DNA from: Zizania palustris
Lineage: Eukaryota > Streptophyta > Magnoliopsida > Poales > Poaceae
Direction: 5' to 3'
Assembly (NCBI GenBank): GCA_019279435.1
Contig: JAAALK010000286.1
Span: 31,061,712 to 31,125,711, forward strand
DNA: 64,000 nt
The notes beneath the pieces were generated by a model. It saw only the letters and a list, made by a program, of their open reading frames with translations, ran no database searches and was not told where the DNA came from. The position numbers were made by a program, and so were the translations under genes. This document shows positions 11,201 through 23,321 of this stretch, piece by piece; positions within the stretch are counted from its first letter, which is position 1, and each line of letters opens with the position of its first letter.

Positions 11201-11962
11201 AGGGTGCAACAGGCTAAGTCCGACCTAAAGTTGGCTCGGATCACAATGGATCTCTTCATCCCTCCGATACATGATTTCCTCTAAGGGCCCTGCCAAGGCA
11301 CAGGTCGACCCCACCACCGCATAGAACCAATGGAGGATCCAGTCGGAGTACCATCTATCGTTAATGGCCTTCATTGGGAATCGATCTTGGAATTCATCGC
11401 GGAGTTGAAAATTTATACTCCCGAAGGCAATCACTATCTTCTCCCCTCCGAGTCCGGTGAATGTCTTCAGCTGCCACGAAGCTTTGTGGAGAGCAACGAA
11501 GATTTCTGCCCTCCCCACACACCCTTCGGACCGCATGGCCCACTCAAAAACAGCCAGACGAGCAATTGCGTTTGGGGAAAGTTGGGGAAGCATTACATGG
11601 AACAGGTCCAGTACCTCCGCTAAGAAGTCCACCACCGGGAGCCCAAGTCCAGCTTCGAAAAAAGCTTCGAACACTACCACCTATCCTGCCTGCGGCACCA
11701 GAATCACCTCCTTCCTAGGAAGACACACCTTCATTCCGGGCCACATCTTCACAACGACCACTGCGGCTATCGCCTTCTTCGAACAAGATGACGCCCCCAT
11801 GCTATAAAGTTGGTCCGTATACTTGGCGGACGCCGGGCGAAGGTCGTGAGGACCAGTAGGACGTGGATTCTCTGAAGGCCCCGCCACCACAGTCGTAGCC
11901 ATCGCCTGCTGCTGAGCCAAAGTTGAAGCATGCACAAGAGCTTTGCTGCTGGTCTTCGCCAT
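8295..11962 (-). pseudogene. B0 antisense gene, degenerate five-exon copy
   Basis: Runs opposite to gag-pol. Homologous blocks to the B1/B2 antisense gene, in order: exon 1 from ATG 11962 (a TAG at 11681-11683 interrupts it just before the FEAFFEAGLGLP domain), exon 2 about 10975-10265 (KKRKAESGSS basic stretch), exon 3 ending 9781, exon 4 9701-8853 (coiled coil, one internal stop near 9494), exon 5 from 8763. Splice sites are kept: intron 3 is 9780-9702 and intron 4 is 8852-8764, both GT...AG. Several stops in exons 1, 4 and 5 show it is dead. It supports the exon model because the introns fall at the same points in three diverged copies. Confidence 0.7.
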
Positions 11963-12468
11963 TGGAGGAAGCAATAGGACTAAGAGTATGTGCTCAGGAC
12001 GAAGAAAGGAAGTGTGCAGAAGCAGTCGGTTAAGTGTCTAAACTCCACTTTTACTTTCCTTTTTATAGCACTTGGAATTCCTTGTACTGTACGTTATAAA
12101 GCAACATTTGGTTGCCCTGTTTTGGTTTTGATGCCATCATAACTTGCAGGGTCATCTCATGAAGAGTTGCAACCGTCGGAGATCGTGCGACCGTTAGCCT
12201 TTTCAGAGAGTAATGGCTCTAATTTGAGTCTAACGGCTCTCAAGGCTAATGGCTATTTTGGCTCCGAAAGAAATTTGGTTCAGAAGCCACTCCCTTGGAT
12301 GCCTCCGAACAGGATTTGGGTCTGGAGATCCTTTACTTCCGAATATTTGTAATGGTTGTAAGGGCTTTCATACTTCTTTTTTCCAAATTCTAGACATGAA
12401 ATTATTTCTTGCGTATACTGCCCTCTTCACTGCATAGGAAATTTGGAGTGAATTATTCGAGGGGATAC
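11963..12468 (-). promoter_or_regulatory. Upstream region of the B0 antisense gene
   Basis: Non-coding between the antisense ATG and the 3' LTR. TATAAAA on the minus strand (12061-12067) lies 99 bp before the ATG, like the TATA boxes of the B1 and B2 antisense genes. A purine run CGAGGGGATAC (about 12459-12468) before the LTR is the polypurine tract for the plus-strand element. No other feature is seen. Confidence 0.55.
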
Positions 12469-12992
12469 TATTGGGGGAAAATATTTCATCCTCTGGAGAT
12501 TAAGGAAGCCTCAACATTAATACAATCAGAAGAAACAAAGTCAGAAGCATTAGTCTCCGAAGATCCTAAAAGCATCAAGGCTTCGCTGTACTCGGAGCTC
12601 TCTACAACGAAGGCCTCCGTCAAGGCCCCGGCGTGATGAAGCCTTTTGGAGCCTCTTTACCCGACGAGGTACTGCCAGCGAATACAGAATAATTATCTTC
12701 TCACTGATTAGAATAACATTTTACTCTTTTAACCCTATGAAGAATATTAAACAATATCTTCTAAGTTGGTTGTTATTAGAGGGTAAAGAGGTATTTTCCC
12801 AATGTATTCCATCTATAAATACCCCTCTTCGCTCTATAAAGGGTATTGAATACACAGATATTCAATACACACTTCAAACTATCTCAAGCTATTATCCAAT
12901 TCAGAGTCTTGGAATAGTCTTTATACACAAACACTTCGTTTGTCAGTCTTTCAAGTTCTCTAAACCTGTTAGTGTAATCTTTTACGCCAACA
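12469..12992 (+). repeat. 3' LTR of gypsy B0
   Basis: 524 bp, from TATTGGGGGAAAATATTTC (first dinucleotide TG changed to TA) to TTTTACGCCAACA. It is homologous to the B1 and B2 LTRs but diverged. TATAAATA is at 12814-12821. The following bases belong to copia S. Confidence 0.85.
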
Positions 12993-13013
12993 TTATACAT
13001 CTGGGTTGGTCAC

Positions 13014-14320
13014 TGTTGACGCTAAAATACATCACCGCACTTGGTTTAGTTCAACGTCCAAAAGTATCACAATGATACCGACATTGCGTTCCGACTACCC
13101 TTAATAGTGATAAGGGTGTGGAGTCGCTAGGGAATCAGATAAATAATTAGCAATTCAAATCCAATTGGCCGAAAGTGTTAGTAATAAAGCAAGATGAACA
13201 AAAGTAATATAAATACCTGAAATTGGCCTATTCGGAGCCTATTCCGGACTACGGCAGCAAATTGGCCCAAAGGGTCCCGAAGGTACCTTTGGCCTATATA
13301 CCCGGTCGGACCAGTGTGTGCGAAGTGGAAAAATTTCCTGAAGGGGGGTTTGAAACACAACCCTCGGCGCAGGCCTTGGTGCGACCATTCAGAGTCACCC
13401 GATCGGACCGGCGATGGCACCTCGGTCAGACCGAGGACGTACAGGACTTCAGGTGTGAGTGCGGAGGGCTCCGGCAGAGGATTTTGCATGCAGGGCTTCA
13501 GTGCAGAGAGGCTTCGCACACAAAGGGGCCCGGTCGGACTGGCGAAGGATCATCAGCCAGACCGGCCGTTGCCGACAACGGCGTGACGAGGGTGTCAGTC
13601 AGACCGGCCCTATACCATTGGTCCGACCGACAGTAGTAGATCCAATTCTACTAGGCTTTGGCAACCCTTGTAAATGACGTCTGATCATGCCCAAACTCCT
13701 TGGCGAGGATTGTGAGGGTAATTGCTCTGCAAAACAACAAAGTATCAAACACAATTCGACAAAGAAGCCGAATTTCTGAGTATAGCCAAATAAAAACCGA
13801 TAAAAAGATAGAAATTGGTTATGTGGATTAACAGGACATTCACAAGCGAACCTGCAAGGGATACCGTGATTACGGATGCGGCAGACGGAGGGCTTCCAGC
13901 GCAAACCCATGAAGATGTATGGACTAATGCAAAAAAGTAAAAGAAAGTAGTATGATTCAAAGCTAGGGCTTTGTGTAAGGGTTGATTGTGTTGTTCTTTT
14001 GAATCATCCTTGCCCCTATATTTATAGGGGTTGGTCTGGTATATCGTGGCACAAAATTTGAGTAGGAGTCAGCCAAAATCAGTTTGGATATAATTTGGAT
14101 AAAAAACAGCCTGAATCCTCCTTTATCTCTAATTTTCAGTTCTGGGCCGGTCTGACTAGACCCATTGGGCCGATCTGACCAGGCCTACATGTCCGGTCTG
14201 ACTGGCCTACTATGGCTGGTCAGACCGGCCTGTGCCAGGGATTGACATATTTTCGGTCAAAAATACCAATTTCAGTATTTCTCCTATTTTGACCATTAAT
14301 GCCATTTTTTGCTATAAATA
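13014..14320 (-). mobile_element. Solo LTR of gypsy family X, inverted
   Basis: On the plus strand it starts TGTTGACGC and ends GCTATAAATA (1307 bp), the reverse of the X LTR at 5836-7097. It is flanked by a perfect 5-bp duplication GTCAC (13009-13013 and 14321-14325). It contains two GGTCNGACC clusters (about 13300-13630 and 14146-14235) and the inverted TATA box at 14019-14026. No internal sequence is present, so it is a solo LTR. Frames such as 13223-13636 are chance. Confidence 0.9.
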
Positions 14321-14648
14321 GTCACACAGTACTTTTGGACAATATTCTAGGCAAATGCTTGTTTTATACTGCAATTGGACTTAACCATATACTAGAAGTT
14401 TGCATTTACACTTCATCCCCACATCTCATGTTGCTATCTTGATGTCTGCATTGCCAAAGGGGGAGAATTCATAGACCTTGATCCTATTTTTCTTGCTTCT
14501 GAGTTTGCTTTCCATCTTATCGACAACTTTTATCAAGTGACATGTTTCTTTTTTCTCTTTTCCGAGCTGTCATGGTCACTTGTGTGTTGAACTTGCAATT
14601 TACTTCTTTTTATCTTGGAGTTGTCAATGCACTCATCAAGGGGGAGAT
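14321..14648 (+). other. 3' end of copia S internal region with polypurine tracts
   Basis: Non-coding. GCCAAAGGGGGAGAATTC lies near 14454 and TCAAGGGGGAGAT lies directly before the LTR start TGAG (14649). Two such purine tracts near the 3' LTR are usual in SIRE/Maximus-type copia elements. Confidence 0.6.
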
Positions 14649-16518
14649 TGAGAAACCAAGTAAGGCTTTCACTATGATTTTATCTTGATGATGAGTGATT
14701 GACAAGATTGTCCGATTAATTTGGTTGTTTGTGTGAGTCATGGTATGGGTTGCATGGAGTTGCGTGTTTTGCTTGTCTCGTGTGTGTAGGGTTGAGAAGC
14801 TTGTCAACTATCGATGGCGGGTGATCAGGGTTTGACAGGGAGTCTAATGCCAGATGGTTGAGGATGCTAGTTGAAGTTAAATGTGATCTCAGGCGTACTC
14901 ATGGAGATAAGGCAAGACATGAACGAACTGATGATCAAGACGAAGTGTTGATCAAGTCAGTGAAAGGGAAGCTAGTGCAAGTTATAAGGCGGTTCGAGGG
15001 ATCGAGAGTGGGAGAGACTTGCTGGCAGTCGAGTTCGCAGACTGATGACATATGTCGAAGATCTAGGAAGCTTTGTCGGTTTTTGCTGAAAACCGTCACA
15101 TCAGAAAATGTTTTTAAATTTCAATAAATAGGAGTTTATTTTTCTGTTTAGTAGTCTAGATTAAGTGTAATGTTTTAGCATTTTTCGGAATTTTCAAATT
15201 CTGAAAAAATATTAAAAGAATAGGGTTAAAGATGTAATAAATTAGGAGTATACATTTATGTATTTTTCAGAATTGATAATTCTGAAAATACATAATGGCA
15301 ATTAGGTAAATACTTAGACTTTTAACTCTAATGGCATTTTGGGAAATACCTTGATGGACTTGCCTATATAAAGGACCCCATGCCCAAGGGTTAGGAGACT
15401 TTTTGGCTGAATATTTTGGGGGCTACCAACCAGAAATTTTCTTCATCTTTGCTATCAATTTTGTGTTGCTTTTGGATTTGAATCTTGCATACTGATTTTT
15501 GGGTGTTCACTGTTTGGTTTTCGGGTGTGCTACAATATTTTCAGCCAAGAGTTGTCCTAGCATCATGATTCTTGTTCTGTTTCTTTGATTTGGTTGCTCA
15601 TGTTCTTTGAAGACTGTTGTTCATAATCAAAGTCTGAAAAGTGCATCACATTGTTCATCATCATAGACAAAATTGCTGCGTTGTTTTCTTGGCCTAATTT
15701 CACCCGAAGCTGCAAGCACGTGAGTTGTTTTCTTATGGTGGATTCACTGGTTTTCTCTTGACATCGCCAGAGCTGTTTTCTCTGTTATTCGCCTATGTGC
15801 AGATACAGGAGAGCAGTTCTCCAAAGTCAGGCATCCAGCGTTTAAGTTTTTGTCTCTGATTTCATGTGATAGAGTTGTTCCTGTTGTCGTAGCAAGAAAC
15901 TTTGTTTGAGTCATGGTTTCTCTACAGAAACAAAACAGCTGCTGCACTTTTCTGTTGTTTGCCAGATATGCAACAGGGCGCCGCAAGGAGCAAATCATCA
16001 CCAGCGATGCATTCCTGAAGCAATATAGAATCGCCTCTTCTAGAAAAATCTAGGTGCATGCACTGTTCCTGTTGATCTGAGAAACATTTCCTTCTTGATT
16101 ATTTTCTCCTGTGTGTGATCTGGGTTCTTTTGCAGTTTTAATTCAGTAGTTCTCGCAGTAATTTTGTTCTCTGAATTTCGTCATTTTGCCTTTGTTTGCA
16201 TTCTAGTTTGATTGATAATCTGAAAGCATTACTTTCTTTGTTGTGTGTCTCTTTTGATCTGATGTTTGCTGTTCATCTCTAAGTGCTAGACACAGAACTC
16301 ACTTGATTCTCAAGTGCAGTACACCAACTTCAATGTTTCTGTTCTAGTTGGCTCTTGTTAACTTGAATTTTGCTGATAGTCAATAATCTGTTCATAGAGA
16401 AGTGCTGCTGAAACAATTGCCATGGATACACAGTGCATCTTTAGTGTGATATCTTTCACTGATGTTGATTCAGTTTTTTTGTGATTTGTGTAATTGAACC
16501 TTGTTGTTGAATACTCTA
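14649..16518 (+). repeat. LTR of copia S, first part
   Basis: It starts TGAGAAACCAAG just after the purine tract and continues to the B1 insertion point (CTCTA, 16514-16518). It resumes at 27899, giving about 2.45 kb in all. TATATAAA at 15365-15372 is the likely TATA box. It is AT- and T-rich, with no credible gene. Confidence 0.72.
15365..15372 (+). promoter_or_regulatory. TATA box of copia S LTR
   Basis: TATATAAA in the context TTGCCTATATAAAGGACCCC, followed by a TTAGGAGACTTTTTGG leader. Position about 720 bp into the LTR. Confidence 0.55.
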
Positions 16519-17013
16519 TGTTGGGGGAAAATATTCCATCCTCAGGGTTATTGCCGTAACAGCACTAAGGCAGATAATGGATTCGAAAATTTCCAGACGT
16601 CCATCTTCGAAGATGTACTGAGTCAAGCTCGAAGTACGAAGATAGGCATTGGTTCGGAGTATATCTTCGAACTAATGCTCTTTGAGATCTTTTTTGCCAG
16701 CTAAGATGGAAGACTTATCTTTTTTCTTATTAGATTAGTCTTTTACCATTTTAGCCCTATCAAGGGTACCGAATAGTTTCCACTATGTCGGTTGTAACAG
16801 AGGGGTAAATAGGTCTTTTCCTTAATGTTTGGGCCTATAAATACGCCCTGTTTAACCCTGTAATAAGGACCAAATACAAGTTATTCAATACACACATTCG
16901 AGCTATTCTAAGTTGTTATCCTTTCGGAGGCTTAGAACAGTTCACTTCGCAAACACTTCGTTTGTTAGTTTCTATTCTACAGAAACCTGTTAGCGTAATC
17001 TTTTACGCCAACA
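16519..17013 (+). repeat. 5' LTR of B1
   Basis: 495 bp, from TGTTGGGGGAAAATATTCC to TTTTACGCCAACA. TATAAATA at 16836-16843 is the likely core promoter, with the transcript expected to start downstream near 16865. The LTR is rich in TTCGAAG motifs. Confidence 0.93.
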
Positions 17014-17014
17014 G

Positions 17015-17033
17015 TTGGCGCCGTCCGTGGGGA
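17015..17033 (+). other. Primer binding site of B1
   Basis: TTGGCGCCGTCCGTGGGG begins one base after the LTR. It is the standard place and a common sequence type for tRNA primer binding in plant gypsy elements. I cannot name the tRNA with certainty. The B2 equivalent is 40031-40050, reverse strand. Confidence 0.7.
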
Positions 17034-17075
17034 ACTTAGTCCGAGAAACTTTGTTCTCTACCAACTTCTTACATC

Positions 17076-18611
17076 ATGCCTCCTAAGCGGAGCGCACCTC
17101 GTAACCCTGTTCGGAGGTCCTCTCGGATCTCCGGAGAGGCACCATCCGACACGGTTGAGGTCGGAGGGCCTTCGACATTCCCTCCACCTCAAACTCCGGA
17201 AGGAGTTTCCATCCCTCGAACATACGGAGTTCCTCCGCCAACTCCTTCCATACTTCGACCACCTGGAGTCCCTCTTCCACCTTCAATCCCACTTCGAACT
17301 GATCCTACCAGTTCTCAAGACCTAGAAGATCCTTCCGGAGGAGATGAAGACAATCTTGGAGATATGGCCGCTCAAATGGCCAGCCTCCAAGCCGAAGTAG
17401 CAAGATGGCGGCAAGAAGCTGCGAACAGGCTTCGCTCTCAAGCCATCCCAGCTATCCCAGAAGTGCCTGAAGACGACGAACCCATTTATCCCGAAGCCCC
17501 GGAGAACGCCTCCGTCGATACTGAATCTCCGCTGCATCCTGAGCTGCAGAAAGTTCGCTTTGATCCGAAGTTTAAGACTTTGAAGCTCTGTAAGTATGCT
17601 AGAGATGAAGATCCCGGAGAGTTTGTCCGTTCTTATGCCCTAGCAATTGAAGCTAGTGGAGGAGTTCGAGATACCATGGCAAAGTGCTTCCCCTTAGCTC
17701 TTCAAGGAGTGGCATTAAGGTGGTTCTGGTCTTTGAAGCCAGGATCAATCAATTCAAGGGGGCAACTGAAGAAGAAGTTCGTAAGCAATTTTCAAGGCAC
17801 CTTCGTGCCTCCAATGTCAACGGGAAGCCTTTTCCAAGTGAAGCAGCTCCCTGGAGAGACATTGAGGCAATATTTCAAGCGCTTCGCTCATACGAAGTCG
17901 CAGATCAAAGGGTTGTCTACATCTTCGGTAGTTGATGCAGCTCGGGAAGGTGTCACTCATCAAGGCCTCCTGGATAAGCTTCATCGGAAAAGTATATCCT
18001 CGGTTTCTCAGCTGATGTCATACTTCGAGGAGTATGCGAGGTCGGAAGAGGGTTGGCTTCGAAGAACTGCAGCTACTCCATCCATATTGCAAGAAGTAAA
18101 AGTAGAAGTAAAAACTTCGGTGCAGCCGCAAGAACCAGTCTTCGAAGTTCAACATGATCGGAGAAGGGGGCAAAAGCACCCTCGTTCTGAAGTCTTGAAC
18201 ATTGCACCCCCGCAAAAGTTCACACAGAGAGCTCCACAGCCGTCGGGGAACAAGGTCAGTGGCTGGAGGCCGCCAGGGAAAACGGCTGGCAAAGGCCAGA
18301 CCCTTTTCTGCTGCATTCATGGTGAAAATCGAAGCCATGCAACTGATACTTGCAAGGCTATACTCACTCTAAGAGGAGAATATCTAAAAAGAACTTCGGG
18401 TCAAGGTACTAGCGACCGAGTTCCAGCTGTATCGCGCCCGGAGCCGGTCCAGGCTGTGGCGCGGATAGAAAACTTCGAAGCCGCAAGACACCCTCTAGTG
18501 GCCAATGTTATGCCACCTCCAAAGCAAGACGAAGGGCAATTCCGAGGGAAAAGAGTAGTCCTCCCCATCTCCAGAGGAGGTACCCTCGGAAGCATGTCAA
18601 AAAGACAGTGA
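17076..18611 (+). pseudogene. gag: B1 gag, ends at a nonsense codon
   Basis: A 511-codon frame from ATG 17076. It has a Pro/Arg-rich N-terminus, a helical segment near residues 95-125, and a retrotransposon gag core at about 160-300 (FKTLKLCKYARDEDPGEF through QYFKRFAHTKSQI). A short zinc-knuckle-like CCIHGENRSHATDTC lies near residue 410. Gag packages the RNA into particles. The stop TGA (18609-18611) stands where B2 has CGA and reads on into protease in the same frame, so B1 gag-pol was one frame before a C-to-T change. The ATG matches the B2 gag start (39988). Confidence 0.85.
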
Positions 18612-19184
18612 AGAGACTACGTCAGAGAAGTGGGCCATATTGGGACTTCGTCATCTGCAGCTGCTATGCCGGAGTGGTCTCATGCACCGATATCCTTTTC
18701 CGTGGAGGATGCAGCTCGCATTAAATTCCCGCATGTAGACCCACTTGTTATTACTGCTGATATTGCGGGCACTGAAGTTCGAAGAGTATTGATTGACGGA
18801 GGAAGTTCGGTAGACATCATTTTTGTTCAAGCCTTCGATCAATTGTGCATCTCCAGAAAGCATCTCCTTCCAGCGGCTCGTCCTTTGCAAGGCTTCGTAG
18901 GACCTCCGCTTGATGCACTCGGCCAAATAGGCCTGGAAGTTACCTTCGGAGGAGGTTTGTTGGCCCGAACTGAGGAAGTAATCTTCGATGTTGTAGATGC
19001 CCCGTATGCTTACAATGTCATCTTCGGAAGAGGCATGCTAAACCAGTTCGGAGCTGTGGCGCATCACAATTATTTGTGCATGAAGATGCCAACACAAGCA
19101 GGAGTCCTTACTGTCTTCGGAGATCAAGCTATCGACCGGAGAGCGGAATATGGTCATGGCCCCCTCTTGATCCAAGACAAGTAA
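18612..19184 (+). pseudogene. pol: B1 pol: protease domain, frameshifted end
   Basis: Continues gag in the same frame after the 18609 TGA. The retropepsin-like active site is LIDGGSSVDIIF (about 18792-18827), followed by a hydrophobic FGRGMLNQFGAV flap/end region. The frame ends at 19182-19184 after one base was lost near 19160 relative to B2, where the reading continues to RT. The protease would cut the Gag-Pol polyprotein. Confidence 0.82.
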
Positions 19185-20122
19185 ACAATGTGCAAGATAA
19201 TCAAGAAAATTTTTCAGCCCCTTCCGAAGCTTCAAAGAAATCCTTCCCGAGACCAAGTCCTGAAGGAGAGATTGCAGCGAAGGTTATTGTTAAAGATGGT
19301 AAAGAATATACGTTTCAATTTGGTAAAGATTTACCTCCAGAAGTTGCAACCTCCTTGGAAAAGGTGGTGGAAGAGAATTTAGATGTCTTCACTTGGTCTG
19401 ACGAAGACATCACCGGAGTCGATCGGGATATCATTGAACATAGTTTGCTCGTAAACCCGAAGGACCGGCCTGTTCGGCAAGGACTCCGAAAAATGTCTGC
19501 AGAAAGAGATATTCTAGCAAAAGACGAAGTTGAAAAATTATTGAAGGCTGGAATTATTAGAGAGGTGGCTCACACAGAATGGTTAGCCAACCCAGTCTTC
19601 GTCAAAAAGAAATCTTCCGGAAAGTGGCGCATGTGCATTGATTTCACATCCTTGAATAAAGCATGCCCTCGTGACCCCTACCCCATGCCCCAAATTGATC
19701 AATTGGTTGACTCCACCGCAGGTTCGGAGTTATTAAGCTTCCTTGACGCGTATTCTGGTTATCATCAAATATGGTTGAAGCGCGAAGATGAGATCAAGAC
19801 AAGCTTCGTAACTCCTTCGGGAGTCTTTTGTTATGTAAGAATGCCTTTTGGCTTAAGAAATGCCGGGGCTACTTTTTCGAGGTTAGTTGCTAAGGCTCTA
19901 GGACATCAATTAGGTCGCAATGTGGAGGCCTATATGGATGATATTGTAATAAAGAGTGCTTTAAAGCACCAACATAGCCTAGACTTAGCAGAAACATTCA
20001 ATAGCCTTCGGGCATGTGGGATCCGTCTTAACCCCGAAAAATGTATCTTCGGAGCTAAGGCTGGGAAGTTATTAGGGTATTTAGTTTCAAGCAAGAGATT
20101 GAAGCTAGCCCTACTCAAATAA
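19157..20122 (+). pseudogene. pol: B1 pol: reverse transcriptase
   Basis: Gypsy RT in the frame that follows the 19160 shift. KVIVKDGKEYTFQFG spacer, IIREVAHTEWLANPVFVKKK, WRMCIDFTSLNKACPRD, LSFLDAYSGYHQI (catalytic Asp), MPFGLRNAGATFSRL, and YMDD at 19931-19942. One base is missing near 20093 compared with B2, giving a stop at 20120-20122; the true frame resumes at about 20100. All catalytic motifs are intact. Confidence 0.85.
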
Positions 20123-22467
20123 CTGCGCTACAAAAGATGGCTTCTCCGAAAAATTTAAAGCAAGTGCAAAAGCTGACTGGGCATCTAGCAGCACTTAGTA
20201 GGTTTTTATCAAGGTCTGCGGAGAGAAGCTTGCCTATATTTAAAGCATTGAAAGGGTCCGAAGATTTTGCATGGACACCGGAGTGTCAAAAAAGCTTTGA
20301 ATATATTAAAGAGTATCTCAATAATATTGCTACACTCACGGTGCCTACTGCGGACGAAACCATACTCCTTTACCTTGCAGCTACAGGTTCTGCTGTTAGT
20401 GCAGTCCTTGTCAGAGAAGTGGATTTCAATGGGAAGTTGGTACAAAATCCAGTTTATTTTGTATCCGAAGCATTATCAGGAGCGAAGACAAGATACTCCG
20501 AACTCGAGAAGTTCGTTTATGCTCTGATAATGGCTTCGAGGAAATTAAGACATTATTTTTTGGCTCACAATGTAATTGTACCAACTTCGTATCCTTTGGG
20601 AGATATGCTTCGAAATAAGGATTCCACTGGAAGGATTGGGAAGTGGGCAGTTGAGCTAGCACCCTTCGGCATATTTTTTCTGGCAAGGACAGCAATCAAA
20701 TCACAAGTCTTAGCAGATTTTGTAGCAGAATGGACTCCACCTACAACTTTGGTTCCAGAGAAGTCAAGTGACGGAGTTTGGACTATTTATTCCGATGGGG
20801 CTTTCCAAGCATCCAGAGCAGGCATTGGAGCAGTATTAATTTCGCCTTCAAGACAAAGAGCAATGTACTTCGCAAGACTCAACTTTAAGTCTACCAATAA
20901 TATAGCGGAGTATGAAGGGATTTTACTGGGACTTCGAAAAGCACGTGCTCTAGGGGCTACAAGAATTGTTATAAAGACAGATTCTCAGATAGTAGCAGGG
21001 CACGTAGATAAAAGTTTTCAGGTTCGGCATCCACAGCTTGCAAAGTACTTAGAAGAAATCCGTAAGATCGAAGCACACTTCAAGGGTATTTCCATTCGGA
21101 GTATACCAAGAGCAGAAAATGTGCAAGCGGACATCTTAGCAAAAGCTACAGCCGGAGCTGTGGATGTACCAGAAGAAGCTTTCTATGAAGAGCTCAGTAC
21201 ACCTTCGGTGCCACAAATTCCCTCTGCGGAGATTCTTTGCATTCCATGTGCAGATTGGAAAAATTCAATCATGGAACTTTTACAGGGAGGAACAAATTTG
21301 CCTAAAGAACCACAGCTTTCAAGATTGAAGCTTAGGGCTAGAAATTATCAAATAATCAACGGTATTTTATACAAGGCCGGAGTATATTCCCCTCTACTCC
21401 GATGTATATCTCAAGCCGAAGGTCAAGAAATTCTTCGAGAAATTCATGAAGGCCTTTGCGGTAGCCATTTAGCCCCTCGAGCTTTGGCAGGAAAAACACT
21501 TCGCCAGGGGCTTTATTGGCCTACAATAACAGCTGATGCAGAGAGCTTAGTCCGCACTTGTCAAGGATGTCAGTGGATGGGTCGACGAAGTCATCGCCCA
21601 CCAACATCTCTTCAAGTCATTGCTCCGGTATGGCCTATGGCCAGATGGGGTATGGATTTAATTGGTCCCTTTCCAGTAGCCAAAGGAAATCTGAAGTTCG
21701 CAGTGGTAGCTATTGAATATTTTTCTAAGTGGGTAGAAGCAGAGCCCTTAACAGCTATCACTTCGAACAATGTACAGAAATTCTTTTGGAAGAATATCAT
21801 TTGCCGGTTCGGAGTGCCTAGACAACTCACAGTTGATAATGGAACACAATTCGATGCAGAACCTTTCAGGAAGTTTTGCGAAGATCTATGTATTCAGTTA
21901 AGTTTTGCTGCAGTGAGGCATCCTCAGTCTAATGGAGGCGTAGAAAGAGCCAATGGAAATATTTTGTCAGGGCTAAATCAAAGGATAGTAGGATTAGCAA
22001 AAGGACTGTGGACCGAAGAGCTTCCGAAGATTTTGTGGTCCATTCGGACTACGCAAACAAGGTCCACGGGTTTTACTCCATTCAGACTACTATTCGGAGA
22101 TGAAGCTATGACTCCAACGGAGCTCAAAGGAGGATCACTTCGCAGCACTGAACCGAAGATTGAAGAAGAAAGACAAGCTTCGCTAGATTTATCAGAAGAA
22201 ACAAGACTTCGAGCTGTGGCAAATTTATCAAAGTATCATCAACAGACGAAGGCTTGGTTTGACCCGAAGGTTAAGCTCAATGAACTAAGACCGGGTCATC
22301 TTGTTCTACGAAGCATTATAGCGCCAGGGAAGTTATGAAATAAATGGGAAGGTCCGTACCTAATTGTTCGTTCAGGATGCCCTGGCTCTTTTAAATTAGC
22401 TAATTTAGAAAGTGAAGAGTTAGCACATACTTGGCATGCGGAGCACCTAAAGCGATACTTCGCATAA
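20100..22467 (+). pseudogene. pol: B1 pol: RNase H and integrase
   Basis: RT thumb/connection, then RNase H with YSDGA, AEYEG, KTDSQ and QADILAK acidic blocks. Next is the integrase zinc finger HEGLCGSH...CQGCQ and the DDE core: MDLIGP, VDNGTQF, NGGVERANG, all three acidic residues present. The GPY-type tail ends HLKRYFA with TAA 22465-22467. TGA at 22336-22338 (Gly in B2 and B0) cuts off the last 43 codons. Apart from that the long frame 20137-22338 is open, so integrase was lost late. Confidence 0.85.
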
Positions 22468-23321
22468 GGGCTCCTTGTAAATCACTTGTAATCATCTTCT
22501 GAATTAATAAAGCATATGGTCCAGATAGTGCCTTCCCCTCATAAACCTCCAGCTTCCGAGTGGACGCACTGGAACCGCGGGGTTGACCGAGAGGGAAGTG
22601 TCATGAAGCTGAATCATATTTTCGGACTTCGAATCATTGGTTCGAAGCTTCCGACATGGGGGCTGACATAATCCGGAGTCCAAGCCACCGACTTGTAGGC
22701 ATCCGTAAAAGAGCCCAAACCACATCATGCGGAGTCCAAGCCATTGGCTCGTAGACTTCTGTAAAAAGAGCCGAAGGTGGCCAAAATATGCGGAGTCCAA
22801 GCCATTGGCTGGTAGACTTCCGCAAAAAGAGCCGAAGGTGGCCAAAATATACGGAGTCCAAGCCATTGGTTGGTAGACATCCGTAAAAAAGAGTCCAAAG
22901 AGACCATTGCAAACTCCGAACCATTGGTTCGACAGAGTTCGCAAAAAAGAGCCGAAGGTGGCCAAAGCAAAACAGAGTTTGAGCCATGAGCTTCGAATGT
23001 CTGTTAACATAGTCCAAAGTGACAAATTATCTAAGACACTAAAGTGTCCTGGAAGTTATCTCAAGTGATTTCTTTCAAAAAACAAATGGTACTAAGTTGC
23101 CATTCTTCAGACCACAAATAGTCGAAGACATTTTATAAGATTTTAAAAGATCTTTAAATTGCAGAGGGGCTCCGAACCCTAAAAAATTGTACTCCGAAGT
23201 TTTTCTTTGCGCATAACCATCTTTGAATATAGTTCGAAGTTGCTTATCCCCAAAGAGGGGCTAGTTAATATGGAGACAATTTTAAATCGATATTCATTAT
23301 TCGAACGAATATGTTTACAGA
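22468..23321 (+). other. B1 region between convergent genes
   Basis: Lies between the pol stop and the 3' end of the antisense gene. Holds the 61-bp tandem array (22676-23036). The remainder, 23037-23321, has no recognised feature; it is well conserved, inverted, at 33180-33480 in B2, so it may carry the antisense 3' UTR and polyadenylation signals. Confidence 0.6.
22676..23036 (+). repeat. 61-bp tandem repeat array of B1
   Basis: About six units. The core ones are exactly 61 bp, beginning CGGAGTCCAAGCCATTGGCT and containing GTAGACTTC and AAAAAGAGCCGAAGGTGGCC. Outer units are more diverged. On the minus strand the units contain no stop in any frame, and 61 is 3n+1. The three long overlapping minus frames here (22504-23025 and others) are thus a by-product of the repeat. 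Confidence 0.85.

Larger units (their letters stand above)
7098..12992 (+). mobile_element. Ty3/gypsy element B0, 3' half
   Basis: It begins inside pol exactly where the X LTR ends and runs pol C-terminus, tandem repeats, antisense gene (minus strand), 3' LTR. The same order is seen in B1 and B2. The join at 7098 aligns base-for-base with B1 pol near 22075, so B0 is interrupted by X, not truncated. Its 5' LTR, gag and most of pol should lie left of the window. It is the most diverged of the three B copies. It sits in copia S, whose sequence resumes at 12993. Confidence 0.82.

Noticed and set aside
22504..23025. Long minus-strand frame over the B1 tandem array, with two overlapping companions
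   Set aside because: The 61-bp unit has no stop in any minus frame, so all three frames are open by repetition. No conserved start; explained by the repeat.
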